Assembly (NCBI RefSeq): GCF_029081005.1 | Contig: NZ_JAJQTQ010000001.1 | Span: 248,001-312,000, forward strand | Direction of reading: 5' to 3' | Source: Halomonas elongata | Lineage (GTDB): Bacteria; Pseudomonadota; Gammaproteobacteria; Pseudomonadales; Halomonadaceae | DNA length: 64,000 nucleotides | In this document: positions 8,052 through 16,768 of the stretch, in pieces | How positions within the stretch are numbered: the stretch's first letter is position 1 | How the letters are laid out: each line of letters opens with the position of its first letter | The notes under the pieces: generated by a model | Told to the model about the DNA's origin: nothing | Databases searched by the model: none | What the model saw: only the letters and a program-made list of their open reading frames with translations | Made by a program: the position numbers and the translations under genes

Positions 8052-9251
8052 ATGATGTCATCGCCTCGACACAACCTCGCCGAGGTCTTTCGCGCTTTCC
8101 TGCTGCTGGGACTGAGTGCCTTCGGCGGCCCCGTTGCTCACCTCGGCTATTTCCGCGCCGAATTCGTGACGCGTCGCCGCTGGCTCGACGAGCATGCCTA
8201 CGCCGACCTGGTTGCGTTGTGCCAGTTCCTGCCCGGTCCGGCCAGCAGTCAGGTGGGGTTCGCACTGGGCCTGATGCGTGCAGGACCGCTGGGTGGCCTC
8301 GCCGCCTGGACGGCCTTCACCCTGCCTTCGGCCCTGTTGCTGATGCTGTTCGCCCTGGGGGCCGGCGGCCTGGACGGCCCCCTGGGCACCGGCCTGCTGC
8401 AAGGATTGAAGGTGGTCGCGGTGGCCATCGTCGCCCATGCGGTCTGGGGCATGGCCCGGACCCTCTGCCCCGACAGTCAACGAGCCGGCATCGCCGTCGC
8501 CGCCACCCTGCTGGTCACCGCGCTGGGCGGTACCTTCGGCCAGGTACTCGCCATCATGCTGGGGGGACTGGCCGGCCTGCTGCTGTGTCGTGGCGACCAG
8601 GAAGCACGCCCACCGGTACCAGGCTTCGGGGTTTCGCGTCGCGGTGGCCTGATCTGCCTGGGACTGTTCCTCGTGCTGCTGCTGGGCTTGCCATTGCTGG
8701 CCTCGACAGGGCCGGGCCTCGCCCTGGTCGATGCCTTCTATCGCGCGGGCGCACTGGTCTTCGGTGGCGGCCATGTGGTGCTGCCGTTGCTCGAGGCGGC
8801 CGTCGTCCAGCCTGGCTGGGTAAGCGCCGACGATTTCCTGGCCGGCTATGGCGCGGCCCAAGCGGTCCCCGGGCCGCTTTTCACCTTCTCGGCCTATCTG
8901 GGAATGGCCGCCGATAGCGTACCCGGCGGCATCATGGGCGCATCACTGGCGCTGGTGGCCATCTTCCTGCCGGGCATGTTGCTGTTGATGGCAGCGTTGC
9001 CGTTCTGGAACGACCTCCGCGAGCGCAGGGGCATCCAGGCACTGATGCGCGGCGCCAACGCCGCGGTGGTGGGACTGCTGGCCGCCACGCTCTATCAACC
9101 GGTGTGGACCAGCGCGATTCTCGGCCCCCATGAGTTCGCCCTCGCCCTGGTGGGCTTCACCCTGCTGGCGGTCTGGCGACAGCCAGCCTGGCTGGCGGTA
9201 CTGGTATGTGGCCTGGGCGGCGTGCTGCTGAGCCTGCCTTCGACGGGCTGA
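8052..9251 (+). CDS. chrA: Chromate transporter ChrA
   Basis: A two-domain CHR-family membrane protein of ~399 residues. The first CHR domain has AFGGPVAHLGYFR and LCQFLPGPASSQVGFALG. The second has the repeated equivalents FGGGHVVLPLLE and GYGAAQAVPGPLFTF. The duplicated FGGP/PGP motifs are diagnostic for long-chain ChrA, which exports chromate and confers resistance. The start is ATG 8052 or 8055. The frame is open further upstream (to 7875), but that would overlap the divergent CorA-like gene. No chrB regulator is nearby. Confidence 0.92.
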   Translation: MMSSPRHNLAEVFRAFLLLGLSAFGGPVAHLGYFRAEFVTRRRWLDEHAYADLVALCQFLPGPASSQVGFALGLMRAGPLGGLAAWTAFTLPSALLLMLFALGAGGLDGPLGTGLLQGLKVVAVAIVAHAVWGMARTLCPDSQRAGIAVAATLLVTALGGTFGQVLAIMLGGLAGLLLCRGDQEARPPVPGFGVSRRGGLICLGLFLVLLLGLPLLASTGPGLALVDAFYRAGALVFGGGHVVLPLLEAAVVQPGWVSADDFLAGYGAAQAVPGPLFTFSAYLGMAADSVPGGIMGASLALVAIFLPGMLLLMAALPFWNDLRERRGIQALMRGANAAVVGLLAATLYQPVWTSAILGPHEFALALVGFTLLAVWRQPAWLAVLVCGLGGVLLSLPSTG

Positions 9252-9254
9252 CAT

Positions 9255-10046
9255 CTACGAGAGTTCCGCGTCGTGAGCGGCCTTCAAGCGGTAGAACTCG
9301 TCGACGATCTCATCCATGGCCGACGCGTCATAATCGCAGAGCCCACTGACCACCAGCTTCTTGGCGCCGCTGCCGATCTCCTCGCCGGCGGCGACGATGC
9401 GGAAATCCAGCAGCACATCGCCACGCTTGCCGACCACGTCGAGAGAAGAGGCGAGTAGCTCGAGGCCCGGGTCGACGCCATCCAGACGCTTGAGCGAGAA
9501 GCCCATGCTGTCGTAGATCACCAGCGGGCGACGAGGATTGAACATCACCCCGCGGTCTTCCATCAGCGGTTTGAGGTAATGGGGGAAGTTCTTCCCGGAA
9601 AAGGCCACGTAGCAACGCGTGAAGGCTTCGACGACCGATTCGTCGTGCGTGACGTCACCGTCGCGGCACACTTCGAGATAGCACTTGCCGGCATCGTCCA
9701 GCACCCGGATCAATCCCTCATCATCCTCGACGAAGGTCAGCGGAACGCTATCACCGACCATGCTGAGGAAACGAAAGTTCATGTTCTGGGAGAGTCCAAA
9801 CCGTGCCAGCACCAACGCGAACAACAGGTCGCCCGGGACGCAGAAACGTCGCGCGTCGGGATTATGGATCGGGTTGAAGTCACCGGCCACACGCTTGGCA
9901 AAGCGGCTCGCCTGCTCGGCGGTAATATGGATGCGCGAGCCCGTGCGCGAGTGGTAATCGTCGAGAAACATGCGTCGAAGTCTGCCTGTGTCATTGGCGT
10001 TACGAAACCCGCCCGGCATTCCGGCCGGAGCCGCAGATGATGCCAT
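9255..10046 (-). CDS. DUF3581 family protein
   Basis: A 263-residue protein with the segment KRVAGDFNPIHNPDARRFCVPGDLL. This is reminiscent of the MaoC/hotdog dehydratase signature (DxNPIH near a helix) and matches what I recall of DUF3581, common in marine gammaproteobacteria. The start at 10046 is supported by AAGGGA eight bases upstream; a second ATG at 9971 lacks an RBS. The function is unknown, and a hotdog-like thioester-related fold is an inference from the motif. It is divergent from nhaD across ~160 bp that contains a strong palindrome. Confidence 0.75.
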   Translation of the reverse strand: MASSAAPAGMPGGFRNANDTGRLRRMFLDDYHSRTGSRIHITAEQASRFAKRVAGDFNPIHNPDARRFCVPGDLLFALVLARFGLSQNMNFRFLSMVGDSVPLTFVEDDEGLIRVLDDAGKCYLEVCRDGDVTHDESVVEAFTRCYVAFSGKNFPHYLKPLMEDRGVMFNPRRPLVIYDSMGFSLKRLDGVDPGLELLASSLDVVGKRGDVLLDFRIVAAGEEIGSGAKKLVVSGLCDYDASAMDEIVDEFYRLKAAHDAELS

Positions 10047-10136
10047 AAAATTCCCTTCAGTGGGCGGTCCCCCGCCTACCGAATCCTGGCGACGACCGCT
10101 TCACCCCCTACCAAAGAGGCAGACCAGAAAACCATG

Positions 10137-10151
10137 TTTTGCAGTGCAAAA
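10137..10151. promoter_or_regulatory. Palindrome upstream of nhaD
   Basis: TTTTGCA-G-TGCAAAA forms perfect 7-bp arms around one base, 58 bp before the nhaD start, with CCA/TGG extending the symmetry after a small bulge. A -10-like TAAAAT lies at 10155-10160, immediately downstream. The layout suggests a repressor or activator site controlling nhaD and possibly the divergent DUF3581 gene. Confidence 0.45.
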
Positions 10152-10208
10152 TGGTAAAATTCCCCGGTTTTCAATCCCTTTTCGACCACTTCACGACCAA
10201 GGATAATA

Positions 10209-11708
10209 ATGATGCTGCAAAGCTTTTGTCGCCTCGCCGGCGGAGGGCGGCGCCACGCTCGCTACCCTGACCGCCTCGCGCTCGCGTCCGGCCCGCTTCT
10301 CTTGCTCTTCATGGCCACCCCCGCCTTCGCTGCCACCGGTGGCCTCGATCTGACCACCTCCTTCGTCGGTCTGCTTGCCGTCGCCATCTTCGTGCTGGCC
10401 TATGCCCTGGTCATGGCCGAGGAACGGCTGCACATGCGCAAGTCGAAACCGGTGCTGGTCGCCGCCGGCATCATCTGGGGGCTCATCGGCTGGGTTTACG
10501 TCAAGGCGGGCATGCCCAGCGAGTCCGAACATGCCTTTCGTGAGACGCTGCTCGAATTCAGCGAGCTGATGCTCTTCCTCCTGGTGGCCATGACCTACAT
10601 CAATGCCATGGAGGAACGTAACGTCTTCGATGCCCTGCGCTCCTGGATGGTCCGCAAGGGGTTCAGCTATCGCATGCTGTTCTGGCTGACCGGCATTCTG
10701 GCCTTCGTCATCTCGCCGATTGCCGACAACCTGACCACGGCATTGCTGATGTGCGCCGTGGTCACCAAGGTCGCCGAGGGCGACAAGCGCTTCATCAACC
10801 TGGCCTGCGTCAATATCGTGGTGGCCGCCAATGCCGGCGGGGCCTTCAGCCCCTTCGGCGATATCACGACCCTGATGGTCTGGCAGGCCGGCATCGTCCA
10901 TTTCCAGGAGTTCTTCGCACTGCTGGTACCATCGATGGTCAATTTCCTGATTCCCGCCGCGGTGATGAGCGTCTTCATCAAGAACCGCAAGCCCGCCAGC
11001 CTCGAGGACGACATCTGGCTCAAGCGGGGCGCACGACGCATCATCGTCCTGTTCTTCCTCACCGTGGCCACCGCCGTGGCCTGCCACACTCTGCTTCACC
11101 TGCCCCCCGTCCTGGGCATGATGACGGGCCTCGGCTATCTGCAGTTCTTCGGCTATTACCTGCGCCAGAGCCTGCCGCGTTCGCTGGAGCGCAAACGCAG
11201 CCGCTACACCCAGCGGGGCGACTGGAAGAAACTCGAGCAACTGGGCAGCGTGGTGCCCTTCGACGTCTTCAACCGCGTGGCGCGCGCCGAGTGGGATACC
11301 CTGCTGTTCTTCTACGGCGTGGTGATGTGCGTCGGCGGCCTGGGCTTCATGGGTTATCTGGGCCTGTTGTCCGACGTGCTCTATACCCAGTGGCATGCCA
11401 CCGGCGCCAACATCGCCCTCGGCGTGGTCTCGGCGGTGGTCGACAACATTCCGGTGATGTTCGCCGTGCTGACCATGGAGCCCGACATGTCCCATGGCCA
11501 ATGGTTGCTGATCACCCTGACCGCCGGGGTCGGCGGCAGTCTGCTATCGGTGGGCTCCGCCGCCGGCGTGGCGTTGATGGGCCAGGCACGGGGCAATTAC
11601 ACCTTCATGGGCCACCTGCGCTGGACCCCGGTGATCGCCCTGGGTTACATCGCCAGCGTGGCGACCCATCTCTGGCTCAACGGGCATAGCTTCACCCTGC
11701 ATGGCTAG
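10209..11708 (+). CDS. nhaD: Sodium:proton antiporter NhaD
   Basis: A 499-residue ion-transporter-superfamily protein with a cleavable-looking signal (…LLLLFMATPAFAAT, residues ~28-43) and about twelve membrane helices. Conserved NhaD segments include FVISPIADNLTTALLMCAVV, NAGGAFSPFGDITTLMVWQ and, near the C-terminus, GSAAGVALMGQARGNYTFMG. NhaD exchanges Na+ or Li+ for protons at alkaline pH and is typical of Vibrio and Halomonas. A palindrome and a -10-like box lie upstream. The stop codon is embedded in a long inverted repeat. Confidence 0.95.
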   Translation: MMLQSFCRLAGGGRRHARYPDRLALASGPLLLLFMATPAFAATGGLDLTTSFVGLLAVAIFVLAYALVMAEERLHMRKSKPVLVAAGIIWGLIGWVYVKAGMPSESEHAFRETLLEFSELMLFLLVAMTYINAMEERNVFDALRSWMVRKGFSYRMLFWLTGILAFVISPIADNLTTALLMCAVVTKVAEGDKRFINLACVNIVVAANAGGAFSPFGDITTLMVWQAGIVHFQEFFALLVPSMVNFLIPAAVMSVFIKNRKPASLEDDIWLKRGARRIIVLFFLTVATAVACHTLLHLPPVLGMMTGLGYLQFFGYYLRQSLPRSLERKRSRYTQRGDWKKLEQLGSVVPFDVFNRVARAEWDTLLFFYGVVMCVGGLGFMGYLGLLSDVLYTQWHATGANIALGVVSAVVDNIPVMFAVLTMEPDMSHGQWLLITLTAGVGGSLLSVGSAAGVALMGQARGNYTFMGHLRWTPVIALGYIASVATHLWLNGHSFTLHG

Positions 11709-11758
11709 GGTCTGTACGAAAAGTGCCTGCACTCGCCGACTTTTCGTGCAAGACCTAG
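11705..11758. repeat. Long imperfect inverted repeat at nhaD 3' end
   Basis: The arms at 11705-11724 and 11739-11758 (the right arm being the reverse complement of CTAGGTCTTGCACGAAAAGT) match with one substitution and two single-base gaps around a 14-base loop. The nhaD stop TAG lies inside the left arm. It could be a bidirectional terminator for nhaD and the convergent DUF3541 gene. The arm sequence resembles IS terminal repeats, so a MITE-like origin is possible. Confidence 0.6.
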
Positions 11759-11820
11759 CCCCTCCCTTCCGCGCCGCCGGTCCCACGGCCGGCGGCCGGA
11801 ATATTGAGCACAGCCATGAA

Positions 11821-12894
11821 TCAGAGTGTCCTCAAATCCGGTCCGGGATACAGACGCTCGGGCCAATCCAGCAACATGATGGCCAGGACATTGCGGTGCT
11901 CGCCGTACGCCGGATCGAGACCGCCGTCCTCGGCCGGCACCATGCGGGCCTCGGGGTCGTAGGCCGCCAGCAGGGCATCGCGCAGCCGGCGCACCGCCGG
12001 GTCTGTCTCGCGCCCCGCGAGCAGGAAGCTGATCCCGGCTTCGGTATAGATGTCCGCCTTGGTCTCGGCCAGGATCCGCTCCAGATGGCCGGCGAAGTAG
12101 TCCAGTATCCAGTCGAACTCATCGGGATCCACAGGCCGCTGATAGTAGCCGCTAGCGGCGATCACGAAATGGGTCATCCCGTAGATCTTGTTGCGATAGG
12201 AGGCGCGTGACAGCGTCGCGTCCCGTTCGGGCGGGTAATGCGCTCGGAACGCCTCGATCGATGCCTCGCGCAGATCGGCCACGCCCAGCTCGTGAAGGTA
12301 GTACACCAGATTGGCCACCTGGGCGGCATAGACCTCCATCACCTCGGGATCGGTGACGAAAGCCCGAAAATCGACACCCGCCAGATAGCGTAATCCTCGG
12401 CGATATTCCGGCAGATCGGTCTCGTTGAGCAGGCCGTGATAGCTGGCTTGCGTCAGTCGAAAGGCCAGGCCCTTGGCATAGGCGATTTCAGGCCAGTCGG
12501 CGAGCATGCGCTTGCGACGACGCTGCTTGACGGTACGCTCCGGGTAGTCGGTCACCGACGCCTGGGCACGTGCCGCCATGACCCTCGACCGACCCAGACC
12601 CGCGATTTCCTCGCGCAGCTCGGTGACCAGGCGGTCGCCATAATCGCGATTGGGCGGCAGGTAACGCGCCTCGCCGGTCAGGCGATAAAGACGTTGGGCA
12701 TAATGGCGACGGTCATCCACCGGCAGGTCGGGCAGGATCTGCTCATAATGCTGACGGATCTCGGCGGCCACCGCCTCGTAACGTGCTGCGTCCCGATGCG
12801 CATCGACGGCGCAGCCGGTCAGCCATAGACACAACGCCAACCACCCGGCCCGAGACAACCAGGGCGTGATGACCGAGTTGACCATCGCGTTCAT
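11821..12894 (-). CDS. DUF3541-domain lipoprotein
   Basis: A 357-residue product with an N-terminal signal and lipobox LTGC (Cys near residue 28), so it should be anchored in a membrane facing the periplasm. The mature part is helical and Arg/Tyr/Glu-rich, with VANLVYYLHELGVADLR and YRNKIYGMTHFVIAASGYY, which match my memory of DUF3541. No catalytic motif is evident. It overlaps the upstream TRIC-type gene by ATGA (4 bp), so the two are translationally coupled. The function is unknown. Confidence 0.7.
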   Translation of the reverse strand: MNAMVNSVITPWLSRAGWLALCLWLTGCAVDAHRDAARYEAVAAEIRQHYEQILPDLPVDDRRHYAQRLYRLTGEARYLPPNRDYGDRLVTELREEIAGLGRSRVMAARAQASVTDYPERTVKQRRRKRMLADWPEIAYAKGLAFRLTQASYHGLLNETDLPEYRRGLRYLAGVDFRAFVTDPEVMEVYAAQVANLVYYLHELGVADLREASIEAFRAHYPPERDATLSRASYRNKIYGMTHFVIAASGYYQRPVDPDEFDWILDYFAGHLERILAETKADIYTEAGISFLLAGRETDPAVRRLRDALLAAYDPEARMVPAEDGGLDPAYGEHRNVLAIMLLDWPERLYPGPDLRTL

Positions 12895-13625
12895 GAACGC
12901 TCCTTGCGGCGTCGCGACCGCTCGGGGGGAATCAGCTTGACGCGGGCCTTGGGGCGTTTCGGCGATACCGGGGCCTCCCCCGCCCGAGGACGGGACGCGG
13001 GACGTTCCACCACCACCCAGGCGAAGACCGGCAGGGCCAGACGCCAGCGAATCGCCGCCAGGCGCAGTCCCAGCGTCGTCACCAGGGCGCTGCAGATGGC
13101 GACGACCAGGGACACACCCAAGGCTTCAAGGCTCACGAAGACCATGCCACCGGCGATCGAGGCCGTCGCGTAGATTTCCTGGCGCAATACCATCGGCACA
13201 CGACGCGCCAGCACATCGCGCATCATGCCGCCCGCCACCCCGGTCAGTAGTCCCATCAACACCGCCACCACCCCCGGAGTTTCCAGCAACATCGCCTTGT
13301 GGGTGCCGATCACGGTGAACAACGCCAGGCCGAAGGCGTCGGCCACCGGCAGGAAGATGCGCGACAGGCGATGAATGTAATGGAACCCCAGGATGGACAG
13401 CCCCACGGTCGCCAGAATGACCCAGAGATACGCCGGGTCCTCGACCCAGAACACCGGCCGCACACCGAGCACCAGATCACGCAGGGTGCCGCCGCCGATC
13501 CCCGTCATGGCGGCAAGCACCAGCATGCCGAAGGGATCCATCCGCGAACGACAGGCCAGGATCACCCCCGACAGCGCGAAGACGATCACCCCCATCATGT
13601 CCAGCCAATATATCCATCCGGTCAC
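12891..13625 (-). CDS. TRIC/UPF0126 family membrane channel
   Basis: About 244 residues: YWLDMMGVIVFALSGVILA at the start, then two repeats with GIGGGTLRDLVLG and GVAGGMMRDVLARRVP, the duplicated GGxxRD signature of the trimeric intracellular cation channel/UPF0126 (YicG-like) family. Seven hydrophobic helices are expected. I chose the GTG at 13625, seven bases after GGAG; the ATG further upstream lacks support. A basic C-terminal tail (PKRPKARVKLIPPERSRRRKERS) of ~45 residues extends beyond the usual domain. It is coupled to the DUF3541 lipoprotein gene. Confidence 0.85.
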   Translation of the reverse strand: MTGWIYWLDMMGVIVFALSGVILACRSRMDPFGMLVLAAMTGIGGGTLRDLVLGVRPVFWVEDPAYLWVILATVGLSILGFHYIHRLSRIFLPVADAFGLALFTVIGTHKAMLLETPGVVAVLMGLLTGVAGGMMRDVLARRVPMVLRQEIYATASIAGGMVFVSLEALGVSLVVAICSALVTTLGLRLAAIRWRLALPVFAWVVVERPASRPRAGEAPVSPKRPKARVKLIPPERSRRRKERS

Positions 13626-13828
13626 GCACTTTCTCCGCCGTCTCGATGCCGCCATCATAGCAGGCGTGGCACCGCCAACGCCCGCGCCCACACGCGCCAT
13701 ACGGCTCTAGCGACTTTTTCATCTCGTGCCGATACTCGGGTGCATGGGCTGGGGCACAATATACAATAGGTGGCCACTCGCAGCGTCGATCAAAACGTCC
13801 TCCATCCCATCTCGACCACGGAGCTATC

Positions 13829-14287
13829 ATGGACTGGAATCCTGCCTATACCTGGCTGGTCATCGCCTTACTGCTGGGGCTGGCCGAACTGGCCTCGGGA
13901 GCGCTGCTGCTCTTGGCGCTGGGCGTGGCCGCGGCGCTGACTGCCGCGCTCGCCGCCATGGGCTTCAGCCTGTCATGGCAATTGCTCGGGATGGGCGTAT
14001 CCTCGGGACTGCTGGTACCACTCGCGGTCTGGGTCCTTCGCCCCAGGTTCTCCCCAGCGGGCGTGGCGTACGGCACCACCGGTACCGGCGTGGAACAGGG
14101 CAATACCTATCGCGTCATCGAACGCGACTTCGATGGCGCCAGCGGCATCAAGGTCAATGGCGATTTCTATCGTATCCGTCTCGCCGTGACCGACGAGACG
14201 GACCTTCCGGTGGATACCCTCGTGACCTTCAAGGAATTCGATGGCACCACCGCCATCGTCTCACTCGCTACCCCCAAGGAGCAGTAA
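13829..14287 (+). CDS. NfeD-family membrane protein
   Basis: 152 residues: two to three N-terminal membrane helices (about 8-75) and a C-terminal OB-fold-like beta domain (GVAYGTTGTGVEQGNTYRV onward). This is the short NfeD1b type, which is almost always encoded next to an SPFH/stomatin gene, as here (qmcA starts 2 bp after the stop). NfeD partners are thought to assist SPFH protein assembly in membrane microdomains. The RBS GGAG precedes the ATG. Confidence 0.88.
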   Translation: MDWNPAYTWLVIALLLGLAELASGALLLLALGVAAALTAALAAMGFSLSWQLLGMGVSSGLLVPLAVWVLRPRFSPAGVAYGTTGTGVEQGNTYRVIERDFDGASGIKVNGDFYRIRLAVTDETDLPVDTLVTFKEFDGTTAIVSLATPKEQ

Positions 14288-14289
14288 CC

Positions 14290-15339
14290 ATGGATTTCCC
14301 CATCAGCCCGGGCCTGATTCTCAGCCTGATCATCGTCATCATCGGTATCCTGATCATCGTCAAGGGATTGGTGGTTGTTCGACAATCGGAAGTCATGGTC
14401 ATCGAACGCCTGGGATCGTTCAACCGCCTGCTCGAAAGCGGCATCAACATCATCATCCCTTTCATCGAGCAACCCCGTGCCATCACTATGATCCGCTATC
14501 GCAAGATGGGTGACGACTACCAGGCCATCACCAGCGACGAGACACGGATCGACCGTCGCGAAACCGTCATGGACTTCCCCGGCCAACCGGTAGTGACCAC
14601 CGACAATGTCACGGTGACCATCAATGGTGCCCTTTACTATCAAGTCATCGATCCCAAGCGTGCCGTCTATGAAGTGGAAAACATGAGTCAGGCGGTGGAG
14701 GTGCTGGCCAAGACCACCCTGCGCTCGGTGGTCGGCAAGATGGAGCTCGACAAGCTGTTCGAGTCACGTGCCGAGGTCAACAATGAAATCCAGGCTGCCA
14801 TGGAAGAAGCCGCCTCCAAATGGGGCGTGAAGATCTCGCGGGTCGAGGTGCAGGACATCGCCATGCCCGAGGAAGTCGAATCCGCCATGCGCCTGCAGAT
14901 GGCCGCCGAACGCAAGCGCCGGGCCACAGTGACCGAGGCCGAAGGCGAGAAATCCGCGGCCATCGCCATGGCTCAAGGGCAGCGAGAATCGGCAATTCTC
15001 AACGCCGAGGGCGACAAGGAGTCGGCCATTTTGCGTGCCCAGGGTGAACAGGAGTCGATCAAGCTGGTGCTGAATGCTCTCGGCGACAGCGAGGACAACA
15101 AGCAGACGGTGGTGGGTTACCTGCTGGGCCAGAGCTATATCAAGGGACTCCCCGACATGGCGAAGGAAGGCGAGCGGGTATTCGTTCCCTACGAGTCCTC
15201 CGCCCTGCTCGGTTCCATGGGCATGTTCCGCGAACTCGCCGGTTCACCGGAAGACGCCGTCACCTCTCATTTCCAGTCCCGCGGCAACCAGGATGGCCTG
15301 CGTAGCGGCATGGTCGGCGGTGCTGGTAGCGGCGGTTGA
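14290..15339 (+). CDS. qmcA: SPFH/Band-7 protein QmcA (stomatin-like)
   Basis: A 349-residue protein. One N-terminal membrane helix (PGLILSLIIVIIGILIIVKG) is followed by the SPFH domain (VRQSEVMVIERLGSF, ~30-200), an Ala/Glu-rich coiled coil with repeats such as AEGEKSAAIAMAQGQRES and AEGDKESAILRAQGEQES (~210-265), and a glycine-rich end. It forms inner-membrane oligomeric cages, and E. coli QmcA is functionally linked to FtsH/HtpX quality control. It lies directly downstream of nfeD in one operon. The long open frame upstream of the ATG is a shadow of nfeD. Confidence 0.9.
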   Translation: MDFPISPGLILSLIIVIIGILIIVKGLVVVRQSEVMVIERLGSFNRLLESGINIIIPFIEQPRAITMIRYRKMGDDYQAITSDETRIDRRETVMDFPGQPVVTTDNVTVTINGALYYQVIDPKRAVYEVENMSQAVEVLAKTTLRSVVGKMELDKLFESRAEVNNEIQAAMEEAASKWGVKISRVEVQDIAMPEEVESAMRLQMAAERKRRATVTEAEGEKSAAIAMAQGQRESAILNAEGDKESAILRAQGEQESIKLVLNALGDSEDNKQTVVGYLLGQSYIKGLPDMAKEGERVFVPYESSALLGSMGMFRELAGSPEDAVTSHFQSRGNQDGLRSGMVGGAGSGG

Positions 15340-15362
15340 TACGTCGCTCGGTGCGCGTTTCG

Positions 15363-16472
15363 TCACCGGACAGCGAAACGCGCCAGTTGCATTTCCCGCA
15401 GACGACTCAGGGTACGACGAAAGGGAAAGGCCAGATGCCCCGCGGGATAGAGCCCTTCCATGGGAACTCGGGCTTCGACATGCAGGGGCACGCCACGGTC
15501 ATAGCATTCATCGACCAGGGCAATGAACCGGCGCACACCGTCGTCGTGTCGGGACAGCGCCGGCAGCTCGCGGTCGCCGGCCTCGACCCTGGCGCCGGCA
15601 TCCTCGGTACCTCGCGCGATCCTTGCGGCGACAGGCGTGCCACCGAGACACGGCACCTCGCCGAGCAGGACATGATGAAAGCGATCACACAGGGCGATGA
15701 AGTCCAGGGCCGCCAACGGCCGTTCGCAGAGGGCCGCATAACGGCACCACACGACTGACTCGCTCCGGGCCTCCACATTGATCGGCAGGTGAGCCAGGGT
15801 GAAAGGCTCGGTACACGCGGCGTCATCGCCGTTGAGCCGCTCGAAGACCCTCGGCAGCACACTCGCCTCGCCCTCGCCGCGCACCCAATAGCGTTGTTCG
15901 ATCGCTCCCGGATGGCGTCGATGATCCTGGTCGCCGTCCAGGTGCACCACCCGGGTATTGCGCTCGATGGCCTTGATGGCAGGCAGGAAACGCTCGCGAT
16001 TGAAGCCGTCGGCATAGAGCCCCGAGGGCGCCTGATTGGACGTGGTCACCAGGGTCACGCCCTGCTCGAACAGCTCTCCCAGCAAACGGCCCAGCAGCAT
16101 GGCATCGGCGATATCGGTGACGAACAGCTCATCGAGGCACAGCACACGTGCCTCGGCGCTCAACTCGACGGCCAGCCGATGCAACGGATCGGCAGTCCCC
16201 GTCAATTGGAACTGGCGACGATGCACCCAGCGCATGAAGTGATGGAAGTGCTGCCGCTTCGACGGAACCATCAGCGCCCGGTGGAAACGATCCATCAGCC
16301 AGGTCTTGCCTCGCCCCACCGTGCCCCACAGGTAGACGCCCGGGACAGAATCCTCGCCACGCTCCAGGGCCCGGTGGGCGTCCTCGAGCGCGTCGACCGC
16401 ACGCCACTGGGCATCATCCGCCATGAAGCCATCCTCCAGGGCGCGTCGATAAGCGGCCAGGGGTGATGTCAT
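15363..16472 (-). CDS. zapE: Cell division ATPase ZapE (AFG1-like)
   Basis: A 369-residue AAA+ protein with Walker A YLWGTVGRGKTWLMDRF (~50-65), Walker B VLCLDELFVTDIADAM and the sensor segment VTTSNQAPSGLY. The length and N-terminal SPLAAYRRALEDGFMADDAQ fit ZapE, an FtsZ-ring-associated ATPase. The ATG at 16472 overlaps the stop of a small upstream ORF (ATGA), which decides this start over the further ATG at 16490. Confidence 0.92.
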   Translation of the reverse strand: MTSPLAAYRRALEDGFMADDAQWRAVDALEDAHRALERGEDSVPGVYLWGTVGRGKTWLMDRFHRALMVPSKRQHFHHFMRWVHRRQFQLTGTADPLHRLAVELSAEARVLCLDELFVTDIADAMLLGRLLGELFEQGVTLVTTSNQAPSGLYADGFNRERFLPAIKAIERNTRVVHLDGDQDHRRHPGAIEQRYWVRGEGEASVLPRVFERLNGDDAACTEPFTLAHLPINVEARSESVVWCRYAALCERPLAALDFIALCDRFHHVLLGEVPCLGGTPVAARIARGTEDAGARVEAGDRELPALSRHDDGVRRFIALVDECYDRGVPLHVEARVPMEGLYPAGHLAFPFRRTLSRLREMQLARFAVR

Positions 16473-16618
16473 GCGTCGGCCCCACGCCACGTCTGGATCA
16501 GGGTCACCACGCCCAGCACCAGGCCGCCGGCCACTACGCCGACGACCAGATTGAGCAGCATCGGGGTCAGGCCGTGCACGATGGCATCGATCAATGTCAG
16601 CAGACTGGCTCCAGCCAC
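16469..16618 (-). CDS. Small membrane protein (DUF808 C-terminus-like), 49 aa
   Basis: A GTG at 16618 preceded by AGGAGG with five bases of spacing opens a 49-residue frame. It is almost all hydrophobic: LLTLIDAIVHGLTPMLLNLV then VVAGGLVLGVVTLIQTW. The stop overlaps the zapE start (ATGA). The composition recalls the C-terminal membrane segment of the ~300-residue DUF808 proteins, so it may be a remnant, but the excellent RBS and coupling suggest it is translated. The function is unknown. An upstream ATG at 16714 would give 81 residues but has no RBS. Confidence 0.5.
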   Translation of the reverse strand: MAGASLLTLIDAIVHGLTPMLLNLVVGVVAGGLVLGVVTLIQTWRGADA

Positions 16619-16768
16619 AGGGACCTCCTCTGTCGCGATGGTGGACGTATCGACATCAGCATAAAGCAAAGTGCCCCCTACCGCGCACACCGACTCCATG
16701 GCGAAGACACTCATGCACTGCCGAGGCTGAATAGGGTAAAATAGCGGGAAACGTCAGGGAGTCTCCTC

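Noticed and set aside
8058..8861. Minus-strand Gln-rich ORF inside chrA
   Set aside because: Same kind of antisense shadow of a membrane-protein gene.
10191..11501. 436-residue minus-strand ORF antisense to nhaD, rich in His and Gln
   Set aside because: The His/Gln/Glu-rich composition is that expected from the reverse frame of a hydrophobic GC-rich gene; nhaD is certain.
13726..14289. Long N-terminal extension of qmcA
   Set aside because: It is the alternate frame of nfeD; QmcA homologues begin at the membrane helix starting at 14290.
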